Assembly (NCBI RefSeq): GCF_963677195.1
Contig: NZ_OY781918.1
Coordinates: 1,228,923 to 1,292,922, forward strand
From: an uncultured Marinifilum sp.
GTDB lineage: Bacteria > Bacteroidota > Bacteroidia > Bacteroidales > Marinifilaceae
Direction: 5' to 3'
DNA length: 64,000 bases
Part shown: one piece after another, positions 1-7,381 of the stretch
Layout of the letters: each line of letters starts with the position of its first letter
How positions within the stretch are numbered: position 1 is the stretch's first letter
The notes under the pieces: model-generated
What the model was told of the DNA's origin: nothing
Database searches by the model: none
The model's input: only the letters and a program-made list of their open reading frames with translations
Position numbers and translations under genes: made by a program

Positions 1-272
1 TAAAAGATTTTGAAGTTTATATTTTAACAGCTCCATCTGAAATGAATCCATTATCCTATATGGAAAAAAGAATTTGGGTTGAAAATTATTTGGGATATGA
101 AGCAGTGAAGAAACTAATTCTTTCACCTAACAAGGCACTACTAAAAGGAGATTACTTAATTGATGATTATACAGAAGGAAAAGGTCAGGAAAACTTTGAA
201 GGGAAGTTATTGAATTTTGGATCTGATGAGTTTCCGCATTGGGATTCTGTATTAAAATACTTCTCAATTTAA
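1..272 (+). CDS. 5'-nucleotidase, deoxy (pyrimidine), cytosolic type C family; C-terminal part only
   Basis: The reading frame is already open at base 3, so the gene starts outside the window. The visible 89 residues look like the C-terminal half of the NT5C HAD-fold family, which removes phosphate from (deoxy)nucleoside monophosphates. The supporting motifs are ILTAPS near the edge (HAD motif II region), KALLKGDYLIDDYTEGKG (the acidic motif IV with DD) and a closing FGSDEFPHWDSVLKYF, typical of the family end. The catalytic DxD motif would lie upstream and cannot be seen. It is followed on the same strand, 77 bases later, by the M50 protease gene. Confidence 0.75.
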   Translation, partial: KDFEVYILTAPSEMNPLSYMEKRIWVENYLGYEAVKKLILSPNKALLKGDYLIDDYTEGKGQENFEGKLLNFGSDEFPHWDSVLKYFSI

Positions 273-349
273 TTAATTTTTATCAGTATGTCTGCTAACA
301 ACATTTGGTTAGGAGCAAGACATGTTTTGCATTCTAAAAGTGGTAATTA

Positions 350-1120
350 ATGTATACTTTAAAAAAGTTAAATAGTAGATTCAGAGATACTTTAAAGGTT
401 TTGTTTCCAACCTATCATCTGTTCTTCTTTGATTTGAATCTTTTAGATATTATTATACTTCTTGCTTGTGTTTTTGTTCCTCAGGTTTGGGATTATGAAG
501 AAATTGAATATTTCCCTTATATCGCCTTAGTGTTGGTTATTCATGAATTAGGACATTTAATTGCAATGAAACATTTTGGGTACAAAAAACTTAGAATGAG
601 ATTTATAGGCCCTTTAGCTCTGGCTGTTGGAGAAAAGGAAGATGCAAAACCCAAGGAAAAGTTAATTGTATTTTTAGCAGGACCTCTTCCCGGAATTGTA
701 CTGGGTTTTATGCTATTGCTTTCTTTTCTGTATTTCGATATCCCCAAAGATGATACGATTTACTTTTTCCTAATAATAAATGGCTTTAACCTTTTGCCAT
801 TATTTCCACTTGATGGAGGACAATTCTTTAAAGTATTGTTTTTCGAAAAGGAAAAGGAAAATTTAGTTTTTCTTACTTGTTCTTTCATCGGACTTACGGC
901 TCTTCAGTTTTATATTTTTGATTTTATTTTGCTCATTATTAGCTTTTTTGTGCTTTTTATATTGATATTGGATTTGTACCTATTTTATTTGAACAAGCAA
1001 TCAGAAAAAGAGCAGGAATCTCTTTTTCAACCTGTCTCAAAAAAAACAAGAATAATTTTTCTATCGATTTGGTGCTTGTTTTTCTTTTCTACACTTGGGT
1101 TTTATTTTAACCCTGTATAA
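350..1120 (+). CDS. Site-2-type M50 family intramembrane metalloprotease
   Basis: A 256-residue, strongly hydrophobic protein with five or six membrane segments. The zinc motif HELGH lies at residues 65-69 inside a membrane helix, and the second M50 motif PLDGGQ is at about 153-158 with Asp155 as the likely third zinc ligand. Short site-2 proteases of this type cut membrane-embedded substrates. No PDZ or CBS domain is present, so it belongs to the compact subgroup. The C-terminus adds a further hydrophobic helix. The substrate cannot be inferred: neighbours are a nucleotidase fragment and a mobile element. It is the last chromosomal gene before the element. Confidence 0.8.
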   Translation: MYTLKKLNSRFRDTLKVLFPTYHLFFFDLNLLDIIILLACVFVPQVWDYEEIEYFPYIALVLVIHELGHLIAMKHFGYKKLRMRFIGPLALAVGEKEDAKPKEKLIVFLAGPLPGIVLGFMLLLSFLYFDIPKDDTIYFFLIINGFNLLPLFPLDGGQFFKVLFFEKEKENLVFLTCSFIGLTALQFYIFDFILLIISFFVLFILILDLYLFYLNKQSEKEQESLFQPVSKKTRIIFLSIWCLFFFSTLGFYFNPV

Positions 1121-1487
1121 TTGAGCATAGAATATATGGCAATGCAATATTCGCCATATTGTATGGTTTTGCCAGATGTCGATTAAGAAAGATGTTTCTG
1201 CTAGCGCTTGTTTTTATGTAAACTGTGTAAACTCTAATGTGAACCTATAATGTACTGAAATACAATCTGTAATAATGAAAGATTACAGGTTTACACAGAA
1301 AATTTCAATACTTACATAGTGAAGAAATCATTTAAGGAATAATATCATCCAAAATCATCGAAAAGGTTACGGTATAATTGAAACTTTTGTGAAAACTCGA
1401 TAAAGTTTATGGTATAACGTAAACTTTTTAGATGTTATCTTTTAGTAGATCAACTTTAAATTCGAACCAGAATGTTTGCGAATAAAT
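1121..1487. other. Gene-free chromosomal flank of the integrative element
   Basis: No supportable ORF on either strand. The stretch contains an inverted-repeat cluster (1223-1298) and a degenerate direct repeat of about 25 bases (around 1364-1388 and 1404-1428, both containing GGTATAA followed by AAACTTTT). These might be operator-like or remnants of an older insertion. Confidence 0.6.
1223..1298. repeat. Perfect 10-bp inverted repeat with a nested imperfect inverted repeat
   Basis: CTGTGTAAAC at 1223-1232 is the exact reverse complement of GTTTACACAG at 1289-1298. Inside it, AATCTGTAAT (about 1264-1273) and ATTACAGGTT (about 1283-1292) pair with one mismatch. The AT-rich 56-base spacing argues against a simple terminator; a paired operator or a decayed mobile-element end are possible. 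Confidence 0.5.
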
Positions 1488-1579
1488 AAAAAGCGGCTAC
1501 AACACAAGTGCCATAACCGCCTAGATTTGAGGGTGGAGAGTATCGGAATCGAACCGACGACCTTTTGACTGCCAGTCAA
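1488..1579. repeat. Attachment repeat, integrase-proximal copy
   Basis: Identical to 8452-8543. It includes the tRNA-Ala terminator hairpin and 46 bases of tRNA 3' sequence. Beyond 1579 the sequence departs from tRNA-Ala, marking the crossover limit at the anticodon stem. Confidence 0.9.
1534..1579 (-). pseudogene. tRNA-Ala 3' fragment (anticodon arm to acceptor end)
   Basis: Matches the last 46 bases of the intact tRNA-Ala at 8498-8571, but the D-arm and 5' acceptor strand are missing, so it cannot be a functional tRNA. It is a by-product of integration. Confidence 0.9.
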
Positions 1580-1691
1580 TAATTTGTAGTTTTACATAGT
1601 TTCATTAAGCTTCTTATTGATTCTGATTATTAAGCAAATATACTACTTCCTGTTATTATAATTTCTTTTGGTATTGTTATTATTTCCTGTT

Positions 1692-1717
1692 TTGTGTGTA
1701 TATTTGTGTGTATAAAA
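1692..1717. repeat. 26-bp subterminal repeat, left copy (possible integrase arm site)
   Basis: Matches 8423-8448 at 24 of 26 positions, both copies lying just inside the attachment repeats in the same orientation. Each copy is made of two near-identical 12-base halves built on TGTGTGTATATT/TGTGTGTATAAA. This copy also contains TATATTTG, a Bacteroidota -7 box, in front of the integrase. An arm-type recombinase binding site or a self-regulated integrase promoter fits; this is inference. Confidence 0.6.
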
Positions 1718-1725
1718 ATGGAAAT

Positions 1726-2985
1726 ATGCACACAGATAGGAATAAGCCCGATGTAACTACTGCCATTATATTAGAAAAAAGAGTTTCTAATAAAGAGGGT
1801 AAGCACCCTGTTAAATTAAGAATCACCTACCAGAGAAAAAGAAAATATTACTTACTACAAGAATCAAATACTACTTTAAAAGGTGAAAGCTACACACTTG
1901 AGGAGTATAATAATATTCAGAAACCAAATTCAAGAGGGATAAATAAAGCTAAAAGGCTCAAATTTGATGAGGTTGAAAAAAGAGCAATACAGATTATTGA
2001 TTCACTTGATGAATTTAGTTTTGAAGCTTTTGAATTTGAATATCTAAATAAGAGAAAAGAGTACACTACAATACAAGCCTATTTTGAGCAGAAAGCACAG
2101 GAGCTTGATGAGGAGGATAAGGTGCAAACGGCTAACCTTTACAGATCTGCATTAATATCCTTTCTTAAATTTGATAAAAAGCTAAGTTTCCATAAAATTA
2201 CACCAAAGTATTTAAAGAACTATGAAAACTGGTTGATTGCTGAGGGGGGAACTTATACCACCGTTGGAATGTACATGAGGAATTTAAAGCATATTGTAAA
2301 TAGGGCTTTAAACGATAAAATAATAAAAACTTACCCTTTTGGAACTGCTAAAGATAAATATCAGATCCCTAAAAGCCACAACACAAAAAAAGCCTTGTCT
2401 ATTGTTGAGATTGAAAAGCTTTATAAATATCAAGCCGATGATAGAAACGAGTTTGTAGCTCAGCAATATTGGTTTTTTAGCTACTTGTGTAATGGTATGA
2501 ATATGGCAGATATAGCCAATTTAAAGTACAAAAATATAAAAGGCAATAGTTTAACCTTTATCAGGAAGAAAACTAAAAATACAACCTCAGAGAAAACAGA
2601 AATAAACGTTTTCTTAAGTCCTGAAATTTTTCAAATAATAGATAATATAGGTAATGAGAATAAAGAGCCTGAAAGCTATGTTTTCCCAATCTACAAAGAT
2701 GGATTAACTGCCATTCAAGAAAATAATAAGCTAAAGCAGCATATTAAGAACACTAATAAATATTTTAATCGATTAGCAGCTAAAGCAGGTGTTGAGGGTA
2801 ATATTACAACTTATTGGGCACGTCATAGCTATTCTACTATTTTGAAACGATCAGGAGCACCTATTGAATTTATTAGTGAGCAATTAGGGCATCAATCAAC
2901 CAAAGTAACACAAAACTATCTTGATAGCTTTGAAGATGAAGCAAGGGAAAAGTTTTCAGCCAAATTATTATATTTTAACAAATGA
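1726..2985 (+). CDS. Tyrosine-type site-specific integrase
   Basis: About 419 residues in the Bacteroidota phage-type integrase layout: an N-terminal arm-binding segment (VKLRITYQRKRKYYLL), a SAM-like core-binding domain at about 100-210 and a C-terminal catalytic domain. The second Arg box is ARHSYST, followed by LGHQ and the nucleophile region TQNYLD. At the usual first catalytic Arg (TGLR) the protein has NGMN, so Asn259 replaces Arg. A GTG start at 1696 is possible, but it overlaps the putative -7 box and subterminal repeat, so the ATG at 1726 is preferred. It lies 146 bases inside the left attachment repeat and overlaps the next gene by ATGA. It should insert and excise this element at tRNA-Ala. 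Confidence 0.92.
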   Translation: MHTDRNKPDVTTAIILEKRVSNKEGKHPVKLRITYQRKRKYYLLQESNTTLKGESYTLEEYNNIQKPNSRGINKAKRLKFDEVEKRAIQIIDSLDEFSFEAFEFEYLNKRKEYTTIQAYFEQKAQELDEEDKVQTANLYRSALISFLKFDKKLSFHKITPKYLKNYENWLIAEGGTYTTVGMYMRNLKHIVNRALNDKIIKTYPFGTAKDKYQIPKSHNTKKALSIVEIEKLYKYQADDRNEFVAQQYWFFSYLCNGMNMADIANLKYKNIKGNSLTFIRKKTKNTTSEKTEINVFLSPEIFQIIDNIGNENKEPESYVFPIYKDGLTAIQENNKLKQHIKNTNKYFNRLAAKAGVEGNITTYWARHSYSTILKRSGAPIEFISEQLGHQSTKVTQNYLDSFEDEAREKFSAKLLYFNK

Positions 2986-3962
2986 AAAAAAAGCAGAGAA
3001 ATAAAGAGCCTAATGATATTATACTTGATAAGGATTGTTTGAATTTATTATTGTTGGAGCGATTACATTTTGATCATTATCCTCAAAATGTATTTAATTC
3101 TATTAGATACGCTGTTTATGAATATGATTATACTTTTATTTCATATTTGAAATTTAAGTTAGTTCCTAAAGGAATGGTATTTGATATGTTACAAGAGGAA
3201 ATAAAAAAAACTCTAAATAAGGTGTTTGCAGAATATAAGGAGTTTGTTAGCATATTGACGTTTCTTATTGAGGATAATTATTGTTGGGTAAATAATGAAA
3301 AGATTACTATGATATTGGATTGTTTGAGTAGCACAGAAATATTAGCTTATAAACAAACTGAATTTGATTTGTCTGATAGAAAAATATTAAGGAGATATAG
3401 ATTAGATAATTCAATTGTAAACTTACCTAAGTTTAAGGAAATTGTTTGTTTTGTTTCATATCTTGAGTATTTAGGATACTTGAAAACTTGTTATGATAAC
3501 TTTGATGAAGAAAAAGAGATAAGTCCTCCTCAAATGAGATTGTGTGGTTTTGAAGCAAAATTGAAGGATAGTCAAATTGAAGTGTTGTTTGATAGCCTAA
3601 AGGGGGATTATATTTCAGAGGATGCAGATAGTAATTTATTTAAAGCTTTGTTTAAAGATGAAATAATTGTAGGAGGGAAAATAAAGTGGATTGATAAGCC
3701 TATAACAAGACCACAGAAAGCCAATTTAAGAACACTATTTGAACTATTTTTATTACTGCTTGATATGAAATACCTTGTTAAAGATGATGTTTTTAGTAAG
3801 ATGTTAGGCAAGCAAAAAATAAATGCTATCATTGATTATTGTTTTTATGATGGTGTGGCAGATGTTCCTTTTATTAATATACCAAAAGGCAATGAATCAA
3901 ATACACCAACTCAAAAAACTGATAGGCATAAAAAACTTAAAGAAATAATTTCAAATCTCTAA
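2982..3962 (+). CDS. Unknown 326-aa protein, translationally coupled to the integrase
   Basis: The start codon overlaps the integrase stop (ATGA), implying coupled translation. The protein is soluble-looking, rich in Lys, Asp and Leu, with several predicted helices (for example a Leu-rich segment LRTLFELFLLLLDMKYL near 250-266). There is no signal peptide, transmembrane helix or recognised catalytic motif. I do not recognise a family; it resembles unassigned proteins of small Bacteroidota integrative elements. A role in element control or as cargo (for example defence) is possible but nothing in the sequence shows it. It ends in front of a strong intrinsic terminator. Confidence 0.7.
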   Translation: MKKKQRNKEPNDIILDKDCLNLLLLERLHFDHYPQNVFNSIRYAVYEYDYTFISYLKFKLVPKGMVFDMLQEEIKKTLNKVFAEYKEFVSILTFLIEDNYCWVNNEKITMILDCLSSTEILAYKQTEFDLSDRKILRRYRLDNSIVNLPKFKEIVCFVSYLEYLGYLKTCYDNFDEEKEISPPQMRLCGFEAKLKDSQIEVLFDSLKGDYISEDADSNLFKALFKDEIIVGGKIKWIDKPITRPQKANLRTLFELFLLLLDMKYLVKDDVFSKMLGKQKINAIIDYCFYDGVADVPFINIPKGNESNTPTQKTDRHKKLKEIISNL

Positions 3963-3983
3963 AACTCCCATTGTTCCTTTAAT

Positions 3984-4009
3984 GTTCCACCCGATGGAAC
4001 TTTTCTTTT
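3984..4009 (+). terminator. Intrinsic terminator of the integrase operon
   Basis: Perfect 6-bp stem GTTCCA/TGGAAC (3984-3989, 3995-4000) with a 5-base loop, followed by TTTTCTTTT. It separates the integrase pair from the HTH/replication genes. Confidence 0.75.
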
Positions 4010-4101
4010 GTTGTATTCATAGTCTGTTACTTTGTTTGTGTTATAACAATGATAGTAATAAGGCTTGCAAGCCATTTGTTTAATTTTTAATAATTAATAA
4101 G

Positions 4102-4395
4102 ATGGTTCAACTAGAACAGAAGTTAGAAAGATTAGAGAAGCTTATTGTTTGTACTCAAAAAACGGTATTAAATATTGATGACGTTTGCACGCTCACAGGC
4201 TTAAGTAAAAGTACATTGTATAAGTTTACAATGTTGGGTACAATACCCCACTACAAACAGGCTAAACACCTTTATTTTGACAGGCTTGAGCTTGAAAGTT
4301 GGATGAAAGCCAATAGAGGTTTTAATGCTGAAGAGATTAAAGCAGATGCAGCATCTTGTTTAAACATAAACAAGGGAGGGCAAAAGTATGTTTAG
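4102..4395 (+). CDS. Helix-turn-helix DNA-binding protein, excisionase/MerR-like
   Basis: 97 residues. An N-terminal short coiled-coil (QLEQKLERLEKLI) is followed by a winged HTH of the Bacteroidota excisionase type: LNIDDVCTLTGLSKSTLY as the helix-turn-helix, then TIPHYKQAKHLYFDRLELESW as the wing and following helix. Such proteins in integrative elements act as recombination directionality factors or regulators. The end overlaps the start of the next gene by 8 bases, so the two are co-transcribed. Confidence 0.8.
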   Translation: MVQLEQKLERLEKLIVCTQKTVLNIDDVCTLTGLSKSTLYKFTMLGTIPHYKQAKHLYFDRLELESWMKANRGFNAEEIKADAASCLNINKGGQKYV

Positions 4396-4924
4396 TTGGT
4401 ATGGTAATTTTGTAGTGCTACCTAATGAGGTGAAGCAAAGATGTAAAATAAAATTAGATCCTAAGTGCCCTAGGTTGGACTGTGTAAAATCAGGAGGCTA
4501 CTATAAAGGTATTGAGCCTTTTATAAACAAAAAAGGCATGTTCAAATTTAACCTGATGAGGACTGATAGGTTTGATGCAGATGATAAAAGAAAAGCAGAC
4601 TATTATTTGCAGGGTGATAAGTCAATGAATTTTAGCAGTATTTATCATTCAGATATTTTGAACGCTAAACATGTTGCTTTTGGTGAGCCTAATGATAAGC
4701 CTACAATTAAGCAGAACAAAAAAGAAGTGCCTAATCCTATGCTACCATTTAAAAACGATGGATACCTTTTTATAATTAATGATGATTATACAAAAATTGA
4801 ATTGTTAGTTATTGAAGGTGGTAGGAATCTTATCAAAGCCTATGCAAAGAAATTTGCAAATGGTGATTGTGATGAGGTAATAAAGCAACTGAGAGAATCA
4901 GCCACTACATTTTACAATTATTGA
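4388..4924 (+). CDS. Unknown 178-aa protein of the replication module
   Basis: Overlaps the HTH gene by 8 bases and ends 46 bases before Rep, inside the same apparent operon. The N-terminal half has three cysteines (Cys19, Cys28, Cys33) and many basic residues; the C-terminal third (GYLFIINDDYTKIELLVIEGG) looks like a small beta sheet followed by a helix. No recognised domain. Its position directly before Rep suggests a replication accessory or ssDNA-binding role, but this is inferred from position only. Confidence 0.65.
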   Translation: MFSWYGNFVVLPNEVKQRCKIKLDPKCPRLDCVKSGGYYKGIEPFINKKGMFKFNLMRTDRFDADDKRKADYYLQGDKSMNFSSIYHSDILNAKHVAFGEPNDKPTIKQNKKEVPNPMLPFKNDGYLFIINDDYTKIELLVIEGGRNLIKAYAKKFANGDCDEVIKQLRESATTFYNY

Positions 4925-4932
4925 ATCTCTTT

Positions 4933-4972
4933 ATAGTAAGATATGATCTTATACCAAAAAATGGTAAAACAT
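4933..4972. repeat. Rep-flanking 40-bp structured repeat, upstream copy (candidate origin)
   Basis: 36 of 40 bases match the copy at 5911-5950, same orientation, one on each side of rep. It contains a perfect inverted repeat TAAGAT-ATG-ATCTTA and a second small palindrome TACCA-AAAAA-TGGTA, so it can form two adjacent hairpins. Its last two bases are the first two bases of the rep start codon. A rolling-circle nick site or an autoregulatory operator are the main readings. Confidence 0.7.
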
Positions 4973-5903
4973 GTATGATACTGTAAACATGTGGCTAGGA
5001 TGGGAACAGGTGGGCAACTTCAATTTGTCCACCATTACCAGGAAATTAGATAATCAGACTGAACACCAAAAAGAGGATTACACCTACATAAGTGGCAGTC
5101 TTAGAAATTACAGAGTAGGCTTATCAGAAACAGGTATTTCATTAAAAGGTAGTTTGCCCAAATATGTACATGGTTACAATTTGCATACTTTAACACGATC
5201 AGGAGCAGAAAGAGCCATACAGCAATTGAGTGATGATCTTAGTTTGCCAATTAAAAAAGCAAGGATTACTCAGGTAGATTTGTCTACTCATTTTTTAATG
5301 AACAGACCTGCAAAAGATTATTATTCATACTTAGGTAGTAAACCATATTTTAAGCGTTTACAGGCAACTGATGAAACATTGTATTATAACGCTAAAGCAA
5401 GGCAATTAATCTTCTATAATAAGCTTAAAGAAGCAACTTCAAAAGGTGCTGATATTCCTGATGTATTTTTAAATGAAAATACATTGAGGTATGAAATAAG
5501 GCACAAAGGGAGTTTGCCTAAACAGTTTAAACTACCTGAGGTAACTGCAAGTACATTGTGTGAGGAATCCTTTTATATGAATCTGATTGATATTTGGGTG
5601 AATGAATATAAAGGCATTCAAAAAAGAAACCGTTTAAGCGTTGGTAATATGAATGATATAAAAACTGTAAAGGATGCTGAAAATATGTTGTTTGGTGTGC
5701 TACTTAATAAAGTTGGTTTAGATGAGATTGAAAATCTTGTCTCTGATATGAAATCAAAAAAAGTATATTCTGATCCAAAGTATTATAGTAGGCTAAAGAG
5801 TAAATTGATCCAGTTGGCAAATAAGCCTGAAATAACTGAAAGAAGTGAGCTAATAACTGAACTAGATAATGAGATCGGGAACATTAAGCAATATTATAGG
5901 TGA
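4971..5903 (+). CDS. Rolling-circle replication initiator, phage/plasmid II/X family
   Basis: 310 residues. The opening MYDTVNMWL and the motifs VDLSTHF (102-108), LIFYNKLKE (146-154) and LRYEIR (172-177) match the pattern of filamentous-phage gene II/X-type Rep proteins. These nick double-stranded circular DNA to start rolling-circle replication; the tyrosines in the 117-149 region are candidate nucleophiles. The start codon is embedded in the upstream 40-bp repeat, suggesting that the origin or operator overlaps the translation start. It implies that the excised element replicates autonomously as a circle. The alternative is a plasmid-type Rep captured by an integrative element. Confidence 0.8.
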   Translation: MYDTVNMWLGWEQVGNFNLSTITRKLDNQTEHQKEDYTYISGSLRNYRVGLSETGISLKGSLPKYVHGYNLHTLTRSGAERAIQQLSDDLSLPIKKARITQVDLSTHFLMNRPAKDYYSYLGSKPYFKRLQATDETLYYNAKARQLIFYNKLKEATSKGADIPDVFLNENTLRYEIRHKGSLPKQFKLPEVTASTLCEESFYMNLIDIWVNEYKGIQKRNRLSVGNMNDIKTVKDAENMLFGVLLNKVGLDEIENLVSDMKSKKVYSDPKYYSRLKSKLIQLANKPEITERSELITELDNEIGNIKQYYR

Positions 5904-5910
5904 TTGCTTA

Positions 5911-5950
5911 ATAGTAAGATGTAATCTATTACCAAAAAATGGTAAAACAT
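5911..5950. repeat. Rep-flanking 40-bp structured repeat, downstream copy
   Basis: Matches 4933-4972 at 36 of 40 positions; the four changes cluster in the centre of the first hairpin, which keeps an AGAT-GTA-ATCT core. The TACCA-AAAAA-TGGTA palindrome and the flanks are fully conserved. It starts 7 bases after the rep stop codon. Confidence 0.7.
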
Positions 5951-5954
5951 AGAA

Positions 5955-5983
5955 AGAGATAGGGAGTCCTTATCTCTTTTTTT
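5955..5983 (+). terminator. Intrinsic terminator after rep
   Basis: Stem AGAGATA/TATCTCT (5955-5961, 5971-5977) with an inner GG/CC, then a run of seven T. It ends the HTH-orf-rep transcript. Confidence 0.75.
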
Positions 5984-6039
5984 GCTTCTTATCCTTAAGG
6001 ATTTAGGTTATCTTTAGGAATAACCTTAATTATATTAAG

Positions 6040-6648
6040 ATGGGAAGAAATTCAACAGGAGCAATCACAACAAAGGAAGTAATAAGAATAGAATTAAGCT
6101 ATCTTTTAAAGAATGGCTACATACAAAAGGGTAGGCATATTTCAGGCTCTATGAGTTGGACTAATGATAGCAATATAGGTTTTGAAAGTTGTTATACCAA
6201 TGAGGAGTTATATTTGAGGTTGAAATATACCAATACAAATAATCAAACAGGGCAAAAGACAAAGCATGACTATAAAATTGACTTGATTAAAATTCCTAGT
6301 AATTTAGGCAAAGGTGATGTTTTGTATTTTGTTTGTCCTGCAACAGGTAAGAAATGCAGAATACTTTATAAATGCTATGGCTCATTAACTTGGAAAAGTA
6401 GGGAAGCATATCAAAGGAGGATATATTATAATACTCAGAGCTGCAGCAAGTATGATTATCACAATACAAGATATTGGAATATAAATAAGGAGCTAGATAG
6501 ATTGGGTAGGACAACCGCTAAGAGTCATTATAGAAATAAACCTACAAGGTTGATGAAAAGAGTTTCTAGCCTACTTGCAAAACAAAAATATCATGATTGG
6601 GTGAGGTGGAACGTTGTATCTAAGTCAGTTGAAAAATTATTGCATTAA
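6040..6648 (+). CDS. Unknown basic 202-aa protein with a CPATGKKC motif
   Basis: No signal peptide or membrane segment. The centre carries FVCPATGKKCRILY and a region rich in Tyr, Arg and Lys (EAYQRRIYYNTQSCSKYDYHN), which looks like a nucleic-acid-binding or small zinc-binding fold. I recall similar Cys-containing small proteins in Bacteroidota mobile elements, without an assigned function. The gene lies between the rep terminator and the immunity-like peptide with its own upstream gap of 57 bases, so it probably has its own promoter. Confidence 0.65.
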   Translation: MGRNSTGAITTKEVIRIELSYLLKNGYIQKGRHISGSMSWTNDSNIGFESCYTNEELYLRLKYTNTNNQTGQKTKHDYKIDLIKIPSNLGKGDVLYFVCPATGKKCRILYKCYGSLTWKSREAYQRRIYYNTQSCSKYDYHNTRYWNINKELDRLGRTTAKSHYRNKPTRLMKRVSSLLAKQKYHDWVRWNVVSKSVEKLLH

Positions 6649-6745
6649 GTAAAATGTCTGCAGTTAGCTTTTAATTAGTAAATAAATAATTACTTTAGTA
6701 TAATATTTATACTTATTAATTTAACTATCTAAAAAACATACTATA

Positions 6746-6913
6746 ATGTCTGGATTTCTTTTAACGTTAGCTTTAATAGGAGTTTATTTTATTCCCACTT
6801 TTGTTGGTTGGAATAAAAAAAATGTAAATGCAATTATACTTTTAAATATTTTTTTGGGTTGGACGTTTATTGGGTGGGTGGTTGCTCTAGTTTGGGCAGT
6901 TACTAAAGATTAG
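6746..6913 (+). CDS. Superinfection-immunity-like small membrane protein
   Basis: 55 residues, MSGFLLTLALIGVYFIPTFV at the start, then GWNKKN and a second helix ending LLNIFLGWTFIGWVVALVWA. The YFIPT...K..N...LLN...GWT.IGW..ALVWA pattern is that of the superinfection immunity family (T4 Imm-like motif), two membrane helices joined by a short basic loop. Known members block DNA injection by related phages; in this element a role in excluding a second copy is plausible but unproven. It sits 18 bases before the insertion sequence boundary, so its transcript may run into it. Confidence 0.75.
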   Translation: MSGFLLTLALIGVYFIPTFVGWNKKNVNAIILLNIFLGWTFIGWVVALVWAVTKD

Positions 6914-6923
6914 GAAATTCTTT

Positions 6924-6931
6924 AAAATAAT
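6924..6931. repeat. Target-site duplication of the insertion sequence, left copy
   Basis: AAAATAAT directly before the left IS end, identical to 8401-8408 directly after the right end. Eight bases is the size expected for ISL3-like elements. Confidence 0.85.
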
Positions 6932-7006
6932 GGATCAGTTTCAAAAGTTGGGTCTGCGTACAAAAAGGAATACCTTTGCTGATAGAAAAAACACTTTAGA
7001 TTATAT

Positions 7007-7381
7007 ATGCAAAAGTCACTACTCTCACTATTTTTTCCAGAAGGTCTTTTAGATTATTTTAATATAATAGATTTTAAAGAGGTTTCTAGCGGGAAAGAAA
7101 TTTACGAAAGAAGATTAACTATTTATTTAGAAGAAAAGAAGATTATTCCTGAGGAATATAAGGATTATTCTATCAAAGCCAGTGGTTTTATGCCAGCACG
7201 AGAAATAGAAGATTATCCCATTCGAGATATGTTAGTTAAGCTTAATGTCAAGCGTCGTCGTTGGGATGTTGTTGTTGATGGCAAGAGTAAAAAAGTAAGT
7301 AGAGATTGGAATTTGATCATTTCAGGAACTCGCATGTCTGCAGAGTATTCTGCTTTTTTAAAAGAAGTTAGTCGATTTTAA
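7007..7381 (+). CDS. ISAon1-type transposase, N-terminal part (first frame)
   Basis: 124 residues matching the N-terminal region of ISAon1-type transposases (FFPEGLLDYF, SGFMPAREIEDYPIRDM). A basic stretch (VKRRRW) probably contacts the inverted repeats. The frame ends with CGA TTT TAA; the four T at 7376-7379 allow a +1 slip of the UUU codon onto the second frame, which opens at 7362. The full transposase is therefore likely made by programmed +1 frameshifting. Confidence 0.85.
   Translation: MQKSLLSLFFPEGLLDYFNIIDFKEVSSGKEIYERRLTIYLEEKKIIPEEYKDYSIKASGFMPAREIEDYPIRDMLVKLNVKRRRWDVVVDGKSKKVSRDWNLIISGTRMSAEYSAFLKEVSRF

Noticed and set aside
1488..1579. Second functional tRNA-Ala gene
   Set aside because: Only 46 bases of the 3' half are present; D-arm and 5' acceptor strand are missing, so it is an att remnant.
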